Source of the DNA: Nematostella vectensis | Taxonomy: Eukaryota > Cnidaria > Anthozoa > Actiniaria > Edwardsiidae | NCBI RefSeq assembly: GCF_932526225.1 | Contig: NC_064042.1 | Location: 6,317,540-6,381,539, forward strand | Length of the DNA stretch: 64,000 nucleotides | Direction of reading: 5' to 3' | In this document: in pieces, positions 57,101 through 63,744 of the stretch | How the letters are laid out: each line of letters starts with the position of its first letter | How positions within the stretch are numbered: position 1 is the first letter of the stretch | The notes under the pieces: model-generated | Database searches by the model: none | Told to the model about the DNA's origin: nothing | Seen by the model: only the letters and a program-made list of their open reading frames with translations | Translations under genes and position numbers: made by a program

Positions 57101-57778
57101 GTGAAAACACTTTAAACATAATTTATGCTTGCTCTTAAGAATGTGGCGATGCAAGAAAACGTCAACCAAGACCAACATGTAATACCAGAGATGGTAGATA
57201 ATGAGGTCGCCCCATCGGAAATTAGGGGACCCACCCCTGACCCCATTCCACAATACGAACCAGTGAACAATACACAAACACGATCACCGACCCATAGTAA
57301 CGTCACGAAATGCGAAGATGTAACGCAAGGGAGCAATGTCGCGCAATACGAGGATGTAACGCAAGAGGGCAATGTCACGCAGTATGAAGCTATGAATAGA
57401 CATGCATCACGTGATCGGCATGTACCAGGCAATCGCCAGTACGATTGCGTCGATAGCACGAGAATGAGTAGACAGAATCCACCCGCGAGGAGAGCAAGGA
57501 ACGACACAGGTGATCAAGGCGAGCCAGGTTATGAGAACACAAGAAATCGAGGTTTACCACCTGAAGTGTACCAATCTTTACAGGCGACGACACAACACAG
57601 CGAGAATGCGCAGTACGCCCCAATGCATCCTGGGACACGCATTGCGGCCAGGCCTGGTGGTAGGGACGAGAGGGGAGTAGGCACAGACATAAGAGGGAGT
57701 GAGTACCAGGAGTTGCACAGAGCTAAAACCACAGATCCATGTTATCAGCGGGTAGGCAGTAGAGTCACTAGCGCATAA
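27073..57778 (+). CDS. Ig/EGF/SEA/FN3 single-pass receptor, 18 coding exons
   Basis: Exons: 27073-27145, 27354-27707, 34382-34495, 35259-35417, 35870-36124, 48351-48608, 49775-50032, 50368-50613, 50791-51054, 54076-54222, 54792-54910, 55237-55295, 55690-55844, 56263-56541, 56721-56834, 56915-56936, 57007-57043, 57140-57778. All junctions are GT-AG, phases agree (mostly phase 1, as usual for domain-per-exon genes) and the total is 1183 codons plus stop with no break. Order: signal peptide, seven Ig domains, EGF, SEA, FN3, transmembrane helix, tyrosine-rich tail. This is a type I surface protein; the tail suggests phosphotyrosine signalling and the ectodomain adhesion or recognition. Allorecognition-type receptors of cnidarians have comparable Ig-plus-tyrosine-tail layouts, but orthology is not claimed. 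An 11.4-kb Polinton interrupts one intron without touching exons. Confidence 0.85.
27720..29700. other. Intron 2, left part
   Basis: AT-rich intron without a supported gene. It includes a poly-C/CA block (29118-29150) and a second C run (29293-29311) resembling the 12.87-kb repeat. Confidence 0.5.
29700..33190 (+). repeat. Higher-order tandem repeat in receptor intron 2
   Basis: Units starting near TTTGCCCTTGCAAAGAAACA (about 30163, 31011, 31632, 32477) alternate between two variants. One has GCATGGTGGCCTGCTG (or TATGG) and CACACATGCTAATGC; the other has TTTGGCC and CATACAGGCTACTA (29745, 31180). The pair repeats with a period of about 1.46 kb, and copies are mostly over 90 percent alike by eye. 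ORFs in it such as 30187-30399 and 31660-31869 are repeats of one another and look non-coding. Confidence 0.85.
33191..34381. other. Intron 2, right part
   Basis: No gene or clear repeat. The interval ends in the acceptor TTATTTTTACAG before the exon at 34382. Confidence 0.5.
34555..34855 (+). repeat. 73-bp tandem repeat in a receptor intron
   Basis: Four units sharing CTTACAAACAAAGAAT, CTACGGACTTCGGGAACGTTC and CGACGTAGCTCCATCT, diverged by small indels. Confidence 0.85.
35497..35722. mobile_element. Short MITE-like element
   Basis: CATTGTCACCAGTTTACTTCC at 35497 returns as reverse complement at about 35702-35722, with 180 bp between. It sits in the 450-bp intron between Ig2 and Ig3 exons. 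The target duplication is unclear. Confidence 0.75.
36733..36955 (+). repeat. Polinton left terminal inverted repeat
   Basis: It pairs with 47916-48138. It contains TGACGTCA (CRE/ATF palindrome) at 36854-36861 and 36944-36951, each preceded by ATATATCGGGCGGAAG, and several ATTGG (inverted CCAAT) boxes at 36800, 36830 and 36918. These could be a promoter for the rightward genes. Confidence 0.9.
36990..36997 (+). promoter_or_regulatory. TATA box, GRF gene
   Basis: TATAAAAG stands directly before the ATG at 36998. Transcription should start about 25-30 bases later, so that ATG is unlikely to be used and the ATG at 37040 is the better start. Confidence 0.6.
37040..37555 (+). pseudogene. GRF zinc-finger protein with internal stop
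   Basis: From ATG 37040 the frame reads to a TGA at 37331-37333, and the same frame stays open to TAG at 37553-37555. Just before the stop lies a GRF-type zinc finger: VCEHNLICRV, then SNGRVYFAC, then KKCDRFV. The CxH-C-C spacing resembles the GRF modules of NEIL3 and topoisomerase III, which bind single-stranded DNA. The TGA falls exactly where the family has its conserved aromatic residue after C-x-x-F. The downstream part is lysine-rich then acidic (VEEEEEEMPDVVEV). An earlier cysteine block (CFCN...KCGTP...GCGFYF) may be a second, divergent finger. Role in viral-type DNA replication is inferred. Confidence 0.65.
37378..38112 (+). CDS. Polinton nuclear acidic protein, intact
   Basis: A frame of 244 codons from ATG 37378 (an ATG at 37315 would lie inside the GRF finger). 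A basic cluster (LRKRKRSRSPTHKRR) that should act as a nuclear signal is followed by a glycine run, then an acidic run (DTSDEEEEEEEEEESMESYDE is the core of it). The carboxy-terminal 150 residues are mixed and helical (WDLTREIARQIVDPLP). It overlaps the end of the GRF frame in another frame over 37378-37555. AATAAA signals follow at about 38178. I do not recognise the family. It is one of the few unbroken frames in the element. Confidence 0.55.
   Translation: MDTTLQEEEGQGQRQEAPYNLRKRKRSRSPTHKRRCGGGGGGDAGCSGSDNGGEEAEKVVVVESDTSDEEEEEEEEEESMESYDELDEPQATFDVIDTYNIMHVVGHYVEALVFEAMGEWTCVVPRDQDRAVFGVMGEYSCILPCDQDWRNKMFYKATDSLKGCMELTWEGMKNLSDRLGLAVQGHWKSYIQDLLDCLTPVDILKMLQKGELPGFLRGREKKVWDLTREIARQIVDPLPVTPLS
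38212..38570 (-). pseudogene. RING-finger protein 1, frameshifted
   Basis: On the minus strand an ATG at 38570 starts MEPNECIICQ and continues with CCKQSLHSHCLTKWI, the first six ligands of a RING domain. The last ligand pair (CPFCR-type, about 38400-38416) and a basic, threonine-rich tail ending at 38212 are in another frame, so a small indel lies near 38410-38445. A TATA box is placed upstream. RING proteins are typical E3 ubiquitin ligases; in such elements their target is unknown. It is convergent with the acidic-protein gene. Confidence 0.7.
38670..38677 (-). promoter_or_regulatory. TATA box, RING-finger 1 gene
   Basis: CTTTTATA on the plus strand is TATAAAAG on the minus strand, about 100 bases before the ATG at 38570. 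Confidence 0.55.
38769..39045 (+). repeat. Tandem duplication in the Polinton control region
   Basis: CGGAAGACGTCATACCGATG and the roughly 130 bp that follow are present twice (38769 and 38904), including TAATGGTCACGG(T/G)AACCCTG. The GACGTCAT cores resemble the CRE sites in the termini. It lies between the divergent RING 1 and PolB genes and may be an enhancer. Confidence 0.65.
39204..39211 (+). promoter_or_regulatory. TATA box, PolB gene
   Basis: TATAAAAG, 49 bases before the proposed PolB ATG at 39260. Confidence 0.6.
39260..42994 (+). pseudogene. Protein-primed DNA polymerase B, broken
   Basis: This is a family-B polymerase of the Polinton/adintovirus kind, which copies the element by protein priming. 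Segments in order: acidic start 39260-39430 (frame 2); to 40397 (frame 0) with a finger-like CYYCTSCQKGYD...CDECHRYF region; about 40340-40500 (frame 1); 40497-42293 (frame 0); 42284-42994 (frame 2). Visible motifs: Exo II AHNFKGYDSY (about 40675), Exo III YFHLD (about 41060), palm motif A DFTSLYP (about 41738), motif B LNCMWGKFG (about 42290), motif C YHDTDS (about 42568). Exo I was not found, so bases seem lost near 40490. There are at least four frame changes and a TAA at 41211-41213, so it is inactive. AATAAA follows at about 43018. Confidence 0.92.
43059..43066 (+). promoter_or_regulatory. TATA box, integrase region
   Basis: TATATAAA, directly before ATG 43068. As with the GRF gene, this spacing argues for a later start, at 43104 or 43225. 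Confidence 0.55.
43104..43328 (+). CDS. Small acidic protein with acylation-type start
   Basis: A 74-codon frame from ATG 43104 (upstream ATGs are too close to the TATA box). It starts MGCFGSDP: Gly2 and Ser6 fit N-myristoylation and Cys3 fits palmitoylation, as in MGCxxS membrane-anchored proteins. A cysteine-rich middle (RCLFACCGVRIEI), a proline-rich part and an acidic end (EEEDDDDSEDDR) follow. It overlaps the integrase frame over about 100 bases. Family unknown; chance overlap is possible, but the frame is intact in a decayed element. Confidence 0.4.
   Translation: MGCFGSDPLQPLFDCRTVWERLRCLFACCGVRIEIHSSQLDGAPAPPSPTPTIIRARKKEEYEEEDDDDSEDDR
43225..44416 (+). pseudogene. Retroviral-type integrase with chromodomain
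   Basis: From ATG 43225 frame 1 encodes a basic leader, then the DDE core: D in EQWQADLC (about 43539), D in QTDDGAEF (about 43720) and E in SVVERFNR (about 43827), with the usual D-x(~60)-D-x(35) spacing. An SH3-like part follows (FNVGDRVRISK...). At about 44230 homology moves to frame 2, where a chromodomain is legible (EYFVQWRGWHDKYNSW) ending at TGA 44414-44416, after a TAA at 44276-44278. The catalytic core is intact; only the carboxy end is broken. In Polintons this enzyme inserts the element and makes the 6-bp duplication. The chromodomain may steer integration to methylated histones. Confidence 0.88.
44430..45316 (+). pseudogene. Probable minor-capsid-like Polinton protein
   Basis: One frame (frame 2) is legible from FHVTLPSNA (about 44470) through LREGQWEVALLSLIYPY to MYVYSN and LLRVLSPEGNYG and the TAA at 45314-45316, about 285 codons. 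In-frame TAG codons lie at 44618 and 44828. The FxVTLPSN / G-x-WEVAL-x-x-x-YP opening and the YVYS / LLRV ending belong to a protein widespread next to capsid genes in animal Polintons and adintoviruses; I take it as the penton-like (PY) or another virion protein, from memory and without alignment. No ATG in frame was found at the start. Confidence 0.55.
45317..45614. other. Non-coding gap, possible deletion scar
   Basis: Short frames only. AATAAA lies at about 45565. The capsid, ATPase and protease genes expected in a full Polinton would often be in this neighbourhood, so the gap may mark where they were lost. Confidence 0.35.
45615..45914 (-). CDS. Conserved-looking Polinton protein, 99 residues
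   Basis: An unbroken minus-strand frame. The internal ATG at 45914 (MNKGGDCERK) is preferred to the one at 46049, whose extra 45 residues read through low-quality hydrophobic text. The body is aromatic-rich with features of a folded domain (LYGCPKYEALWAYYDS, FLWDISAKTCGYHLY, CPRAEVYLFGKWLKEKQ). I do not recognise it. It is divergent from the RING 2 gene, about 270 bp apart. Confidence 0.45.
   Translation of the reverse strand: MNKGGDCERKVLQELGIPHLNLELYGCPKYEALWAYYDSITPHMNFLWDISAKTCGYHLYQPEPTPVHCPRAEVYLFGKWLKEKQRLYSRPSYHFETTV
46119..46149 (+). promoter_or_regulatory. CRE site and TATA box, RING-finger 2 gene
   Basis: TGACGTCA at 46119-46126 and TATAAAAT at 46142-46149 stand 58 and 35 bases before ATG 46184. 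The CRE is the same palindrome as in the terminal repeats. Confidence 0.6.
46184..47722 (+). pseudogene. RING-finger protein 2 with long tail, four internal stops
   Basis: From ATG 46184 (context gccgccATGa) one reading frame runs about 512 codons to TAA 47720-47722, with no frameshift but with TAG 46301, TAA 46757, TGA 47018 and TAG 47432. The RING is CMICC, CCKQPCHYPCFW, then after the first stop CPHCR. The region after it (46352-46759) is basic and aromatic. The rest is rich in proline, aspartate/glutamate and asparagine, with DNENWDWESDNQYDNDN and PPPPPP-type runs, then a serine/threonine-rich end. Probably an E3 ligase-like protein when intact; broken now. AATAAA follows at about 47783. 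Confidence 0.7.
47916..48138 (-). repeat. Polinton right terminal inverted repeat
   Basis: Reverse complement of the left end with small indels. CRE palindromes lie at 47920-47927 and 48010-48017 beside CTTCCGCCCGATATATT. A third, weaker unit (ACGTCACTTCCGCCCTATCA, 47824-47843) lies just inside the repeat. Confidence 0.9.
48351..51054 (+). CDS. Receptor part 2: Ig domains 4-7
   Basis: Four one-exon Ig domains of 82-88 residues. Each has strand-B and strand-F cysteines: LNC/WYTC, LKC/YRC, LEC/YHC and LTC/YEC. Ig4 and Ig6 carry an additional cysteine seven or so residues after the F-strand one (GASEC, HAREC); Ig5 has an extra one before strand B (TTCLG). Ig7 is a typical I-set domain (GNPAPDVYWTKD, GVYECVA). 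Ig4-Ig6 are short and alike, suggesting exon duplication. Confidence 0.85.
51060..53985 (+). repeat. 2.9-kb G-rich 16-bp minisatellite in a receptor intron
   Basis: About 180 copies of AGTAGCTAGGGAGGGG with single-base variants (TGTAGC, CTATGG, AGGGAG). Blocks of several hundred bases are themselves repeated; for example the text around 51141-51330 recurs near 51840-52030, and 51400-51760 recurs near 52180-52600. Nearly every unit has GGGAGGGG, so the plus strand could form G-quadruplexes. It lies between the Ig7 and EGF exons. Confidence 0.98.
54076..56541 (+). CDS. Receptor part 3: EGF, SEA and FN3 domains
   Basis: 54076-54222 encodes an EGF-like module (CPSDFCSNDGKC, then CECKLGWSRPQC) with extra cysteines between. 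Exons 54792-54910, 55237-55295 and 55690-55844 make one SEA domain (residues 710-820) with FVGSFKL in the first strand and KGSVIVDF at residues 770-777. GSVIV fits the G/SVVV site at which SEA domains undergo autoproteolysis to leave two subunits joined non-covalently. 56263-56541 is an FN3 module (LKVTW, LEPDTLYEVEVTV). Confidence 0.85.
54340..54400 (+). repeat. Paired poly-C tracts
   Basis: Two C runs (about 54331-54349 and 54386-54403) in text resembling the 29.1-29.4-kb block (AAGGTCCACTTT, CTCAATAGA-GTGCTA). Another copy of the same dispersed repeat. Confidence 0.7.
56525..56645 (+). repeat. Triplicated splice-donor segment
   Basis: ATCA(G)GACCACCCCCACAGGTACGTGT with CTAGTCACGTGACC occurs three times at 42-bp intervals: the FN3 exon end plus two intronic copies. 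The first and second keep the GGTACGTG donor; the third reads AGATAAGC. Confidence 0.85.
56721..57778 (+). CDS. Receptor part 4: transmembrane helix and tyrosine-rich tail
   Basis: Exon 56721-56834 holds the helix (IVGLAVLVAILFLVII) and a basic stop-transfer end. Two tiny exons (22 and 37 nt) follow, then the last exon 57140-57778. The 230-residue tail has motifs YSGF, YEPV, YEDV, YEAM, YDCV, YENT, YQSL, YAPM, YQEL and YQRV. SEYQEL fits the ITIM consensus. YEDV and YEAM are eight residues apart, ITAM-like spacing but with V/M in place of L/I. The two YxxM motifs fit PI3-kinase SH2 binding. The last 14 codons and stop are the first unit of a 60-bp tandem repeat. Confidence 0.8.
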
Positions 57779-58270
57779 GATGCTCATATCGCGGATCCAT
57801 GTGATCAAAGGGTAGGCAATAGAGTCACTAGCGAATAAGATGCTCATATCGCGGATCCATGTTATCAACGGGTAGGCAGTAGAGTCACTAGCGCATAAGA
57901 TGCTCATATCGCGGATCCATGAGATCAAAGGGTAGGCAGAGTTACTAGCGCATAAGATGCTCATATCGCGGATCCATGTGATCAACGGGTAGGCAGTAGA
58001 GTCACTAGCGCATAAGATGCTCATATCGCGGATCCATGAGATCAAAGGGTAGGCAGAGTTACTAGCGCATAAGATGCTCATATCGCGGATCCATGTGATC
58101 AACGGTTAGGCAGTAGAGTTATAGCGCATAAGATGCTCATATTGCGGATCCATGTGATCAACGGGTAGGCAGTAGAGTTACTAGCGCATAAGATGCTCAT
58201 ATCGCGGATCCATGTGGTCAACGGGTAGGCAGTAGAGTTATTAGCGCATAAGATGCTTATATCGCGGATC
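57735..58270 (+). repeat. 60-bp tandem repeat spanning the receptor stop codon
   Basis: About nine units of GATCCATG(T/A)(T/G)ATCAACGGGTAGGC...CGCATAAGATGCTCATATCGCG. The first unit is the last coding segment of the receptor; the others lie in the presumed 3' UTR. Units 4 and 6 are shortened by a few bases. Confidence 0.95.
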
Positions 58271-59165
58271 TGTGTGATTAAAGGATAGAAATACCACTCG
58301 CGCGTAAGATAGTCCCACCGACCCTTGCAATCGCGTACAAAGATAATACCAGCGCGATAGCTGAAAAAACCTCGTTTACAGGTCAATATTATCAAACGCT
58401 TTAGTCACTAGAATTACCATCATAACTCGTATTATACATATCCCCATAGATTTTTGTTATCCTACAATGCTACAAACGCGTGAGGTGCATATCACAATTG
58501 GTCCATCTGTTACCGTGTAACCGCATGTTACCAACCACACTGAACTGGAGAAATCCACCAAGATTCCCGATGCTGTCTATCATGGTATCATCGCTATCAT
58601 CACGCTGTAAAATATCAGAAACAATCTGGATAAACACGACCGTTCTAAACGAAACCCTCGAATTGTTTCTATTGCTACTCAGTATCACAAATATCTTTAA
58701 CGCCTTAACATGGGATTGGCTGAATACTGGGTAGTAGTCTTTGGAATCCCATCCAAGGTATCCTATTGTGTAGACCCGAAACAACACGCCTTGCACAGTT
58801 TGAAGTTCATAGGCTGGTGTCACGCGGGACAATTATAGCAGGGTGTCGGGGATACGCTAGTACTTGTCACGCGGGAAATTAACGCAAGGTGATGGATTTC
58901 GCTATTTTTATAACTTTATCATTTTAGACAATTTACCGCCAACTTGTGCCGGGAGTTAATGATCCGTTAATAGTGAGTTACCTCCGTAGTCAATAATAAC
59001 CATGTAATTATTACGTAGGTCACGGCAGTCCAAGGGTAACTCACTGGCACACCTACGTTGGAAGGTCGCCACCCATAGGCTAGAAACCTTATCCAAACGA
59101 AACTAAATGCTTTTCGGGGTGTCAGTGAGGGTTTCCCGTTTGGGCTCGCCGTCTTAGGAAGATAC
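58271..59165. other. 3' flank of the receptor gene
   Basis: No coding feature is supported. Short frames on both strands only. Confidence 0.45.
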
Positions 59166-59167
59166 AA

Positions 59168-59403
59168 AGGGGGTGCGGTATGATACCCCAAATTAAGATC
59201 TACTTGTAAACCGTCTTTACACACCGTACAGTATAAAGCAGTTGCAACAGCGAAGAAGTCAAACTGGTACCTCCCCAAATACAATAATTTGAATACCCCA
59301 AATTATTATTCTTAAGATCATCTTAAAATCTACTTGTAAACCGTCTTGTACACACCGTATGAAGCAGTTGTAACAGCGAAGAAGTCAAACTGGTACCTCC
59401 CCC
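59168..59403 (+). repeat. Tandem duplication of about 115 bp
   Basis: ATCTACTTGTAAACCGTCTT and GCAACAGCGAAGAAGTCAAA-type text occur at 59198-59277 and again at 59327-59403, preceded in both by ACCCCAAATTA. Confidence 0.8.
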
Positions 59404-59819
59404 AGCTAAGTGGTCATAGTCGTCATATAAGAGAGTCCATTACAAGTGGTTAGTGAACCCCCCAAAATAACTGTTACACTGGCTTACTACTAACATGAAC
59501 TATTTTGCGAATGGTATTTTACGTTTTTTTTATTTCACACGCTTTTTGTTATCAATCCTAAACCCGGTTATTTGAAACATAATATTATAAACAAATTTCA
59601 TTTATTTCGTTCGTGCCTAAATTCTCATTTCTTGCGTCCTTTCCACTGCTCTTGCCTCTCAAACCCCCCCCCCCCCTGTCTTCTCCTCTCTCATCTCCGT
59701 TCTTCCCCACTTTGCCTCAAGCAAACTACGTTGGTCCACGCAAACTCCATTGGTTCTTATCCCACGAACCTTCAGGGGAGTCGCGATAGCTAATGCTGCC
59801 AATTTAGTGAATATATTAG

Positions 59820-59949
<130 letters not shown>

Positions 59950-60778
59950 TTTATTGCCTTAGATAAATCAACATGTCTAAGTTTACAAAATGTAGGAGAA
60001 ACCGATTATAAGTAAATGCGCTACATCAAAAAGGAGGTGCGTCGACCCCGGGGGAGACTCTAGAAACAGGGATACCACTTCGGGTTTGGTCAACAGCAAT
60101 TCTTACCCGTAAGAAATAGAACATTGGGTGTGATCGAAGGACTTTTTTAACTCTAACAGATAGCAGAATCGGAAAAAATTCCTGTCGTTTGTTTTCAAGA
60201 TGAAGGGGGGGGGGGGGGGGCGTTCATTAAAAAATACCCGTAAAAAAAAACTAAAGGAATAGCATTTGCTCGAAAATTTTATACCATAAGAGATAGCAGA
60301 ATTGAAAAAATCCTTAAACACCCCCTAAGGAATTGCAGTTTATACACTGCAATTCACATATAATTTATACAATAGGGATATCAATTGGTCGATATTATAT
60401 ACCAAAAAAGATAGGACGATTACCTCCCGTCTTCTTTTCTGGAGAGTTCCCTACCAATTTGGAATTTGGCTATAAAATTTGTACAATCTCTCAAGAACGT
60501 ACAGCATACACAATGGCGCTGACATATACATACGCTCGTCATATTCAAGAATGGCAGAAATACACTATGTACTGATGACAAGGATCCTACTTTAACTGAT
60601 AATTGTATACGGTATTTAAGCATGCTTGGCTGACTCTTTTTAGCCCAAACAACTCATAAGGGCATTCAACTGTTCAAGCATCCCTATTTCTATAGGATAT
60701 GCCAAATTAATGCAAAACACTTAGCTGCCGTATTTACTCCCTGTTGATCCCAAGAGTCTTTAGGAAATATCTTCTTCG

Positions 60779-60842
60779 ATGGGTTCAATTAATCTGGTAT
60801 TCCTTGTTGGTGCCTTGGTTTGCCTGATTATAACTTCAACAG
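60779..60842 (+). CDS. Possible signal-peptide exon of a further gene
   Basis: ATG 60779 opens 21 codons with a hydrophobic core (INLVFLVGALVCLIITST) and meets GGTAAATC, a fair donor in phase 1, the same phase as the signal-peptide exon of the receptor gene. No following exon was recognised before the window end. It could be the start of another secreted or receptor gene, or chance. Confidence 0.35.
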
Positions 60843-60869
60843 GTAAATCAAACTCCATTTGCACATCGG

Positions 60870-63440
60870 CTTTTTAAAGGTGAATGGTGAATACATCCAT
60901 CCTCGGGGACCCAGGACGTCGCGGAGATCGGGCACACAGGGAGCGCGGCGCGATCGTGTCTTCCACCTGTCTTCCCCTAATAATCCACGGGTGAAAACTT
61001 GTGTTTTCCGCAAGTCTGGCCAATTACCTGAAGACTGGACTAAGGCACAAGTGGTTCCAATATTCAAGAAAGGAGTGAAGCACGACCCATGTAATTATAG
61101 ACCGGTGTCTTTAACTACAGTATTATGCAAACTTATGGAACATGTCATCTACAAGAACATAATGGAGCATCTTGAGAATAATAATATCCTATTTGCAAAT
61201 CAACACGGGTTTCGCAAAAACCATTCATGCGAAACCCAGCTTCTATTAACAGTTGAAGACCTGGCACGAAATACGGATAACGGTGGTCAAATAGACATGC
61301 TGATACTTGACTTCAGTAAGGCCTTTGACAAGGTCGCACATGGTCGCTTGATCAGTAAATTACTGTATTATGGTATTCAAGGTAGAACACTAGCATGGAT
61401 AAAGTCATGGCTCACCAATAGAACACAAAGAGTCGTAGTGGACGGTGTTTCATCAAAACCAGTAGACGTAACATCAGGAGTGCCGCAAGGCACTGTACTT
61501 GGTCCATTGATGTTCCTCCTGTTTATTAATGACATGCAGGAGAACTTGGAATGCACTTTAAGGCTATTTGCTGATGATGCCCTGCTGTACCACCAAATTA
61601 CACATGACGATGATACCCTAGTCTTGCAGAGGGACTTGGACAGAGTGGGGCTATGGGCCGAAAGATGGCAAATGGTTTTTAACCCTACCAAATGTTACAA
61701 AATGTCAGTCTACAGAAATAAATCACCAGTACTGAAAGATTATACCTTATATAATCAGAAACTCTCAGGTGTTAAACAGCATCCCTACCTGGGCGTTTTG
61801 CTGTCTGATGATTTACGGTGGAATTTTCAAGTAAACAAGATCGTAAACAAGGCTAACTCAACACTTGGATTCATAAAAAGGAACTTGTATTCATGTTCTG
61901 AGGTCACCAAGCGTGTAGCCTATGTTACACTTGTAAGGTCACATCTAGAATATGCAGCTGCTGTATGGGACCCTTATAGACAGGATCAAGTGGACAAGAT
62001 TGAAGCAGTCCAGCGACGTGCGGTGAGATTCATAAAGCGGGATTACGACTGGAACTCTAGTGTTACAATAATGAGACAATCCCTTTCTTTGGATCTGCTG
62101 AGTGAGAGGAGAAAGGCTCACCGTGTAAAAATGTTTTATTTATCAGTAAATAATGGCATTGCATTGCCGATACCTAATTATTATCAACGTTCAATGCGTC
62201 ATACTCGAAGTTATTCAAGTAATACATTTATACAGCCTAAGGCACGTCACGATTATTATTTATATAGTTTCTTTCCCAGAACAATCAAAGATTGGAACAA
62301 TTTATCAATTGAACTTAGAGAAGAAAATAGTTATTCATCTTTTTGTAATAACGTAAACAAGTTCATCGCCTAATTTTTATTATCATGCTATTTTTATTGT
62401 TTAAGTATTATCTTATTTTATAATTTATTTTAATTTTTATTGTATATAGTAAGCCGACTGAATTTATGGATTACCTATTTATTATTAATTTATATTTAGA
62501 TTTATATATTTAGATTTATATATATTTTGTCATCTTTTCTTGATACGAAAGTGTTGAAAAGTAATAAAGTAGAAGTAGAAGTCTTCCCCGGTGGTAAGAC
62601 ATGAGGTCGACTCCGCGTCTACTCGAATATTCTACAGTGTAAGATCTGGAATATTACCCATGATGAAATATTTACAAGCCATAATTCATTATTCCTGCTT
62701 ATTTAATTGTGAATATTGATATATAGTATTAATTGCTAGGAGAGAGCGCAGCAACCGGAGAGCAAGCCTAATCTTGGTATCGCATTAGGTATCGCATATG
62801 ATTTTTCGTGTCGACACCACAGGCTTCCCAGTCGGCTGATTTGTATATTGATTTCATATCGACCAGCGGTGTTTTAGCGCATGCGCGAGTTTCATATAGT
62901 GGATGCAATTTCGTGTCCACACCACAGGGTTCCCAGTCGGCTGATTTGTATTTTGATTTCATGCAGATCAGCGGTCTTTCCGAGAACCCCTGTACTGCAA
63001 CATGTTCGTCCCGTCCTCCGAACATTCACTTTCTATTAGAAACTTCTAGTATAAATCTAAATTACGTGATACAAGGTGGTTTCTGGTAGGTCATCCGCTA
63101 AATTGCGACTGATCATGTCAGGAATGTGGCTAGCCTGCGTAGCGGCGGTTTGTTTGTATTTTAAGCAGCGCGAAACTAGGGCTGTGGAATTTAGGTCGCG
63201 CGAAGTCTGGTACTAGGATTTGGGGTCTCTCTGATTTGTGGCCGCAAAAAAAAAAAAAACGTAACGCTATGAAAAAAAAAGCGCAACGCAACGCACAAAA
63301 ATAAACCCATGAGACAAATAACGCCGCTACACAGGCTAGAATGTGGCGCGTCCATGTCACCACCTGGTCATGGCATAATATAAATATCACGGGAGAGTTG
63401 GTGCCTGCATTTTACTAGCAAGCGCAACGTCAGCAAATTC
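60870..63440 (+). repeat. Dispersed repeat, copy 2, split by a LINE
   Basis: 60870-61017 and 62579-63440 together match 4840-5920 of copy 1 in the same orientation (GTCTTCCACCTGTC, GGTGGTAAGACATGAGG, TTCGTGTCCACACCACAGG, CGCAAGCGCAACG-type ending). Here only two subrepeats of the TTCGTGTCCACACC type are seen. An additional 60-bp GC-rich insert lies near 60895-60955 (GGACCCAGGACGTCGCGGAG). Confidence 0.8.
61018..62578 (+). mobile_element. 5'-truncated LINE, Jockey/CR1/L2-like
   Basis: The insertion is flanked by AAGTCT at 61012-61017 and 62579-62584, and ends in short AGTAGA repeats, as LINEs of this group do. The open frame to 62373 (about 450 codons) is the reverse-transcriptase half of ORF2: PIFKKG, NYRPVSL, QHGFRKNHSCETQL, LDFSKAFDKVAHG (motif A), SGVPQGTVLGPL (motif B), LFADDALLY (catalytic FADD) and the carboxy-terminal SFFPRTIKDWNNL. 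The endonuclease half is missing. The frame is unbroken, so the insertion is fairly recent. The apparent ATG upstream at 60859 belongs to the host repeat, not the LINE. Confidence 0.9.
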
Positions 63441-63740
63441 TATCGCAAGCCCTTTTACCCACCCTCCCTCTCCAGGGGAGTCAGTGATTTTGTAGTTGTG
63501 AATGTATTAGGTCGTATTGTAGCATAGGGATATTCATTGTTCATGACCACAATGTTTGTAAATAAGATTATGATACAAATAGAAATCTGAATGTATTAGT
63601 ATATATATTTCAATAAAGTCGACCGGAGCCCTTTTTTGTGCTTATTTTATTTTGATAATTCATTAAATTCATGTTATCATTTTTCTCAATAATTCATAAT
63701 CGGATTTATTCATATAATTCATTCTTACTTCTAATCCTTT
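63441..63740. other. AT-rich spacer
   Basis: No ORF or motif of note. Confidence 0.4.
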
Positions 63741-63744
63741 TCGT

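Noticed and set aside
57578-58102. Minus-strand 174-codon ORF with repeated WIRDMSILCAS
   Set aside because: It is the reverse reading of the 60-bp tandem repeat and the receptor's last exon.
60859-62373. A 504-codon ORF taken as one gene
   Set aside because: Its first 53 codons are host repeat sequence left of the LINE insertion point; only the rest is reverse transcriptase.
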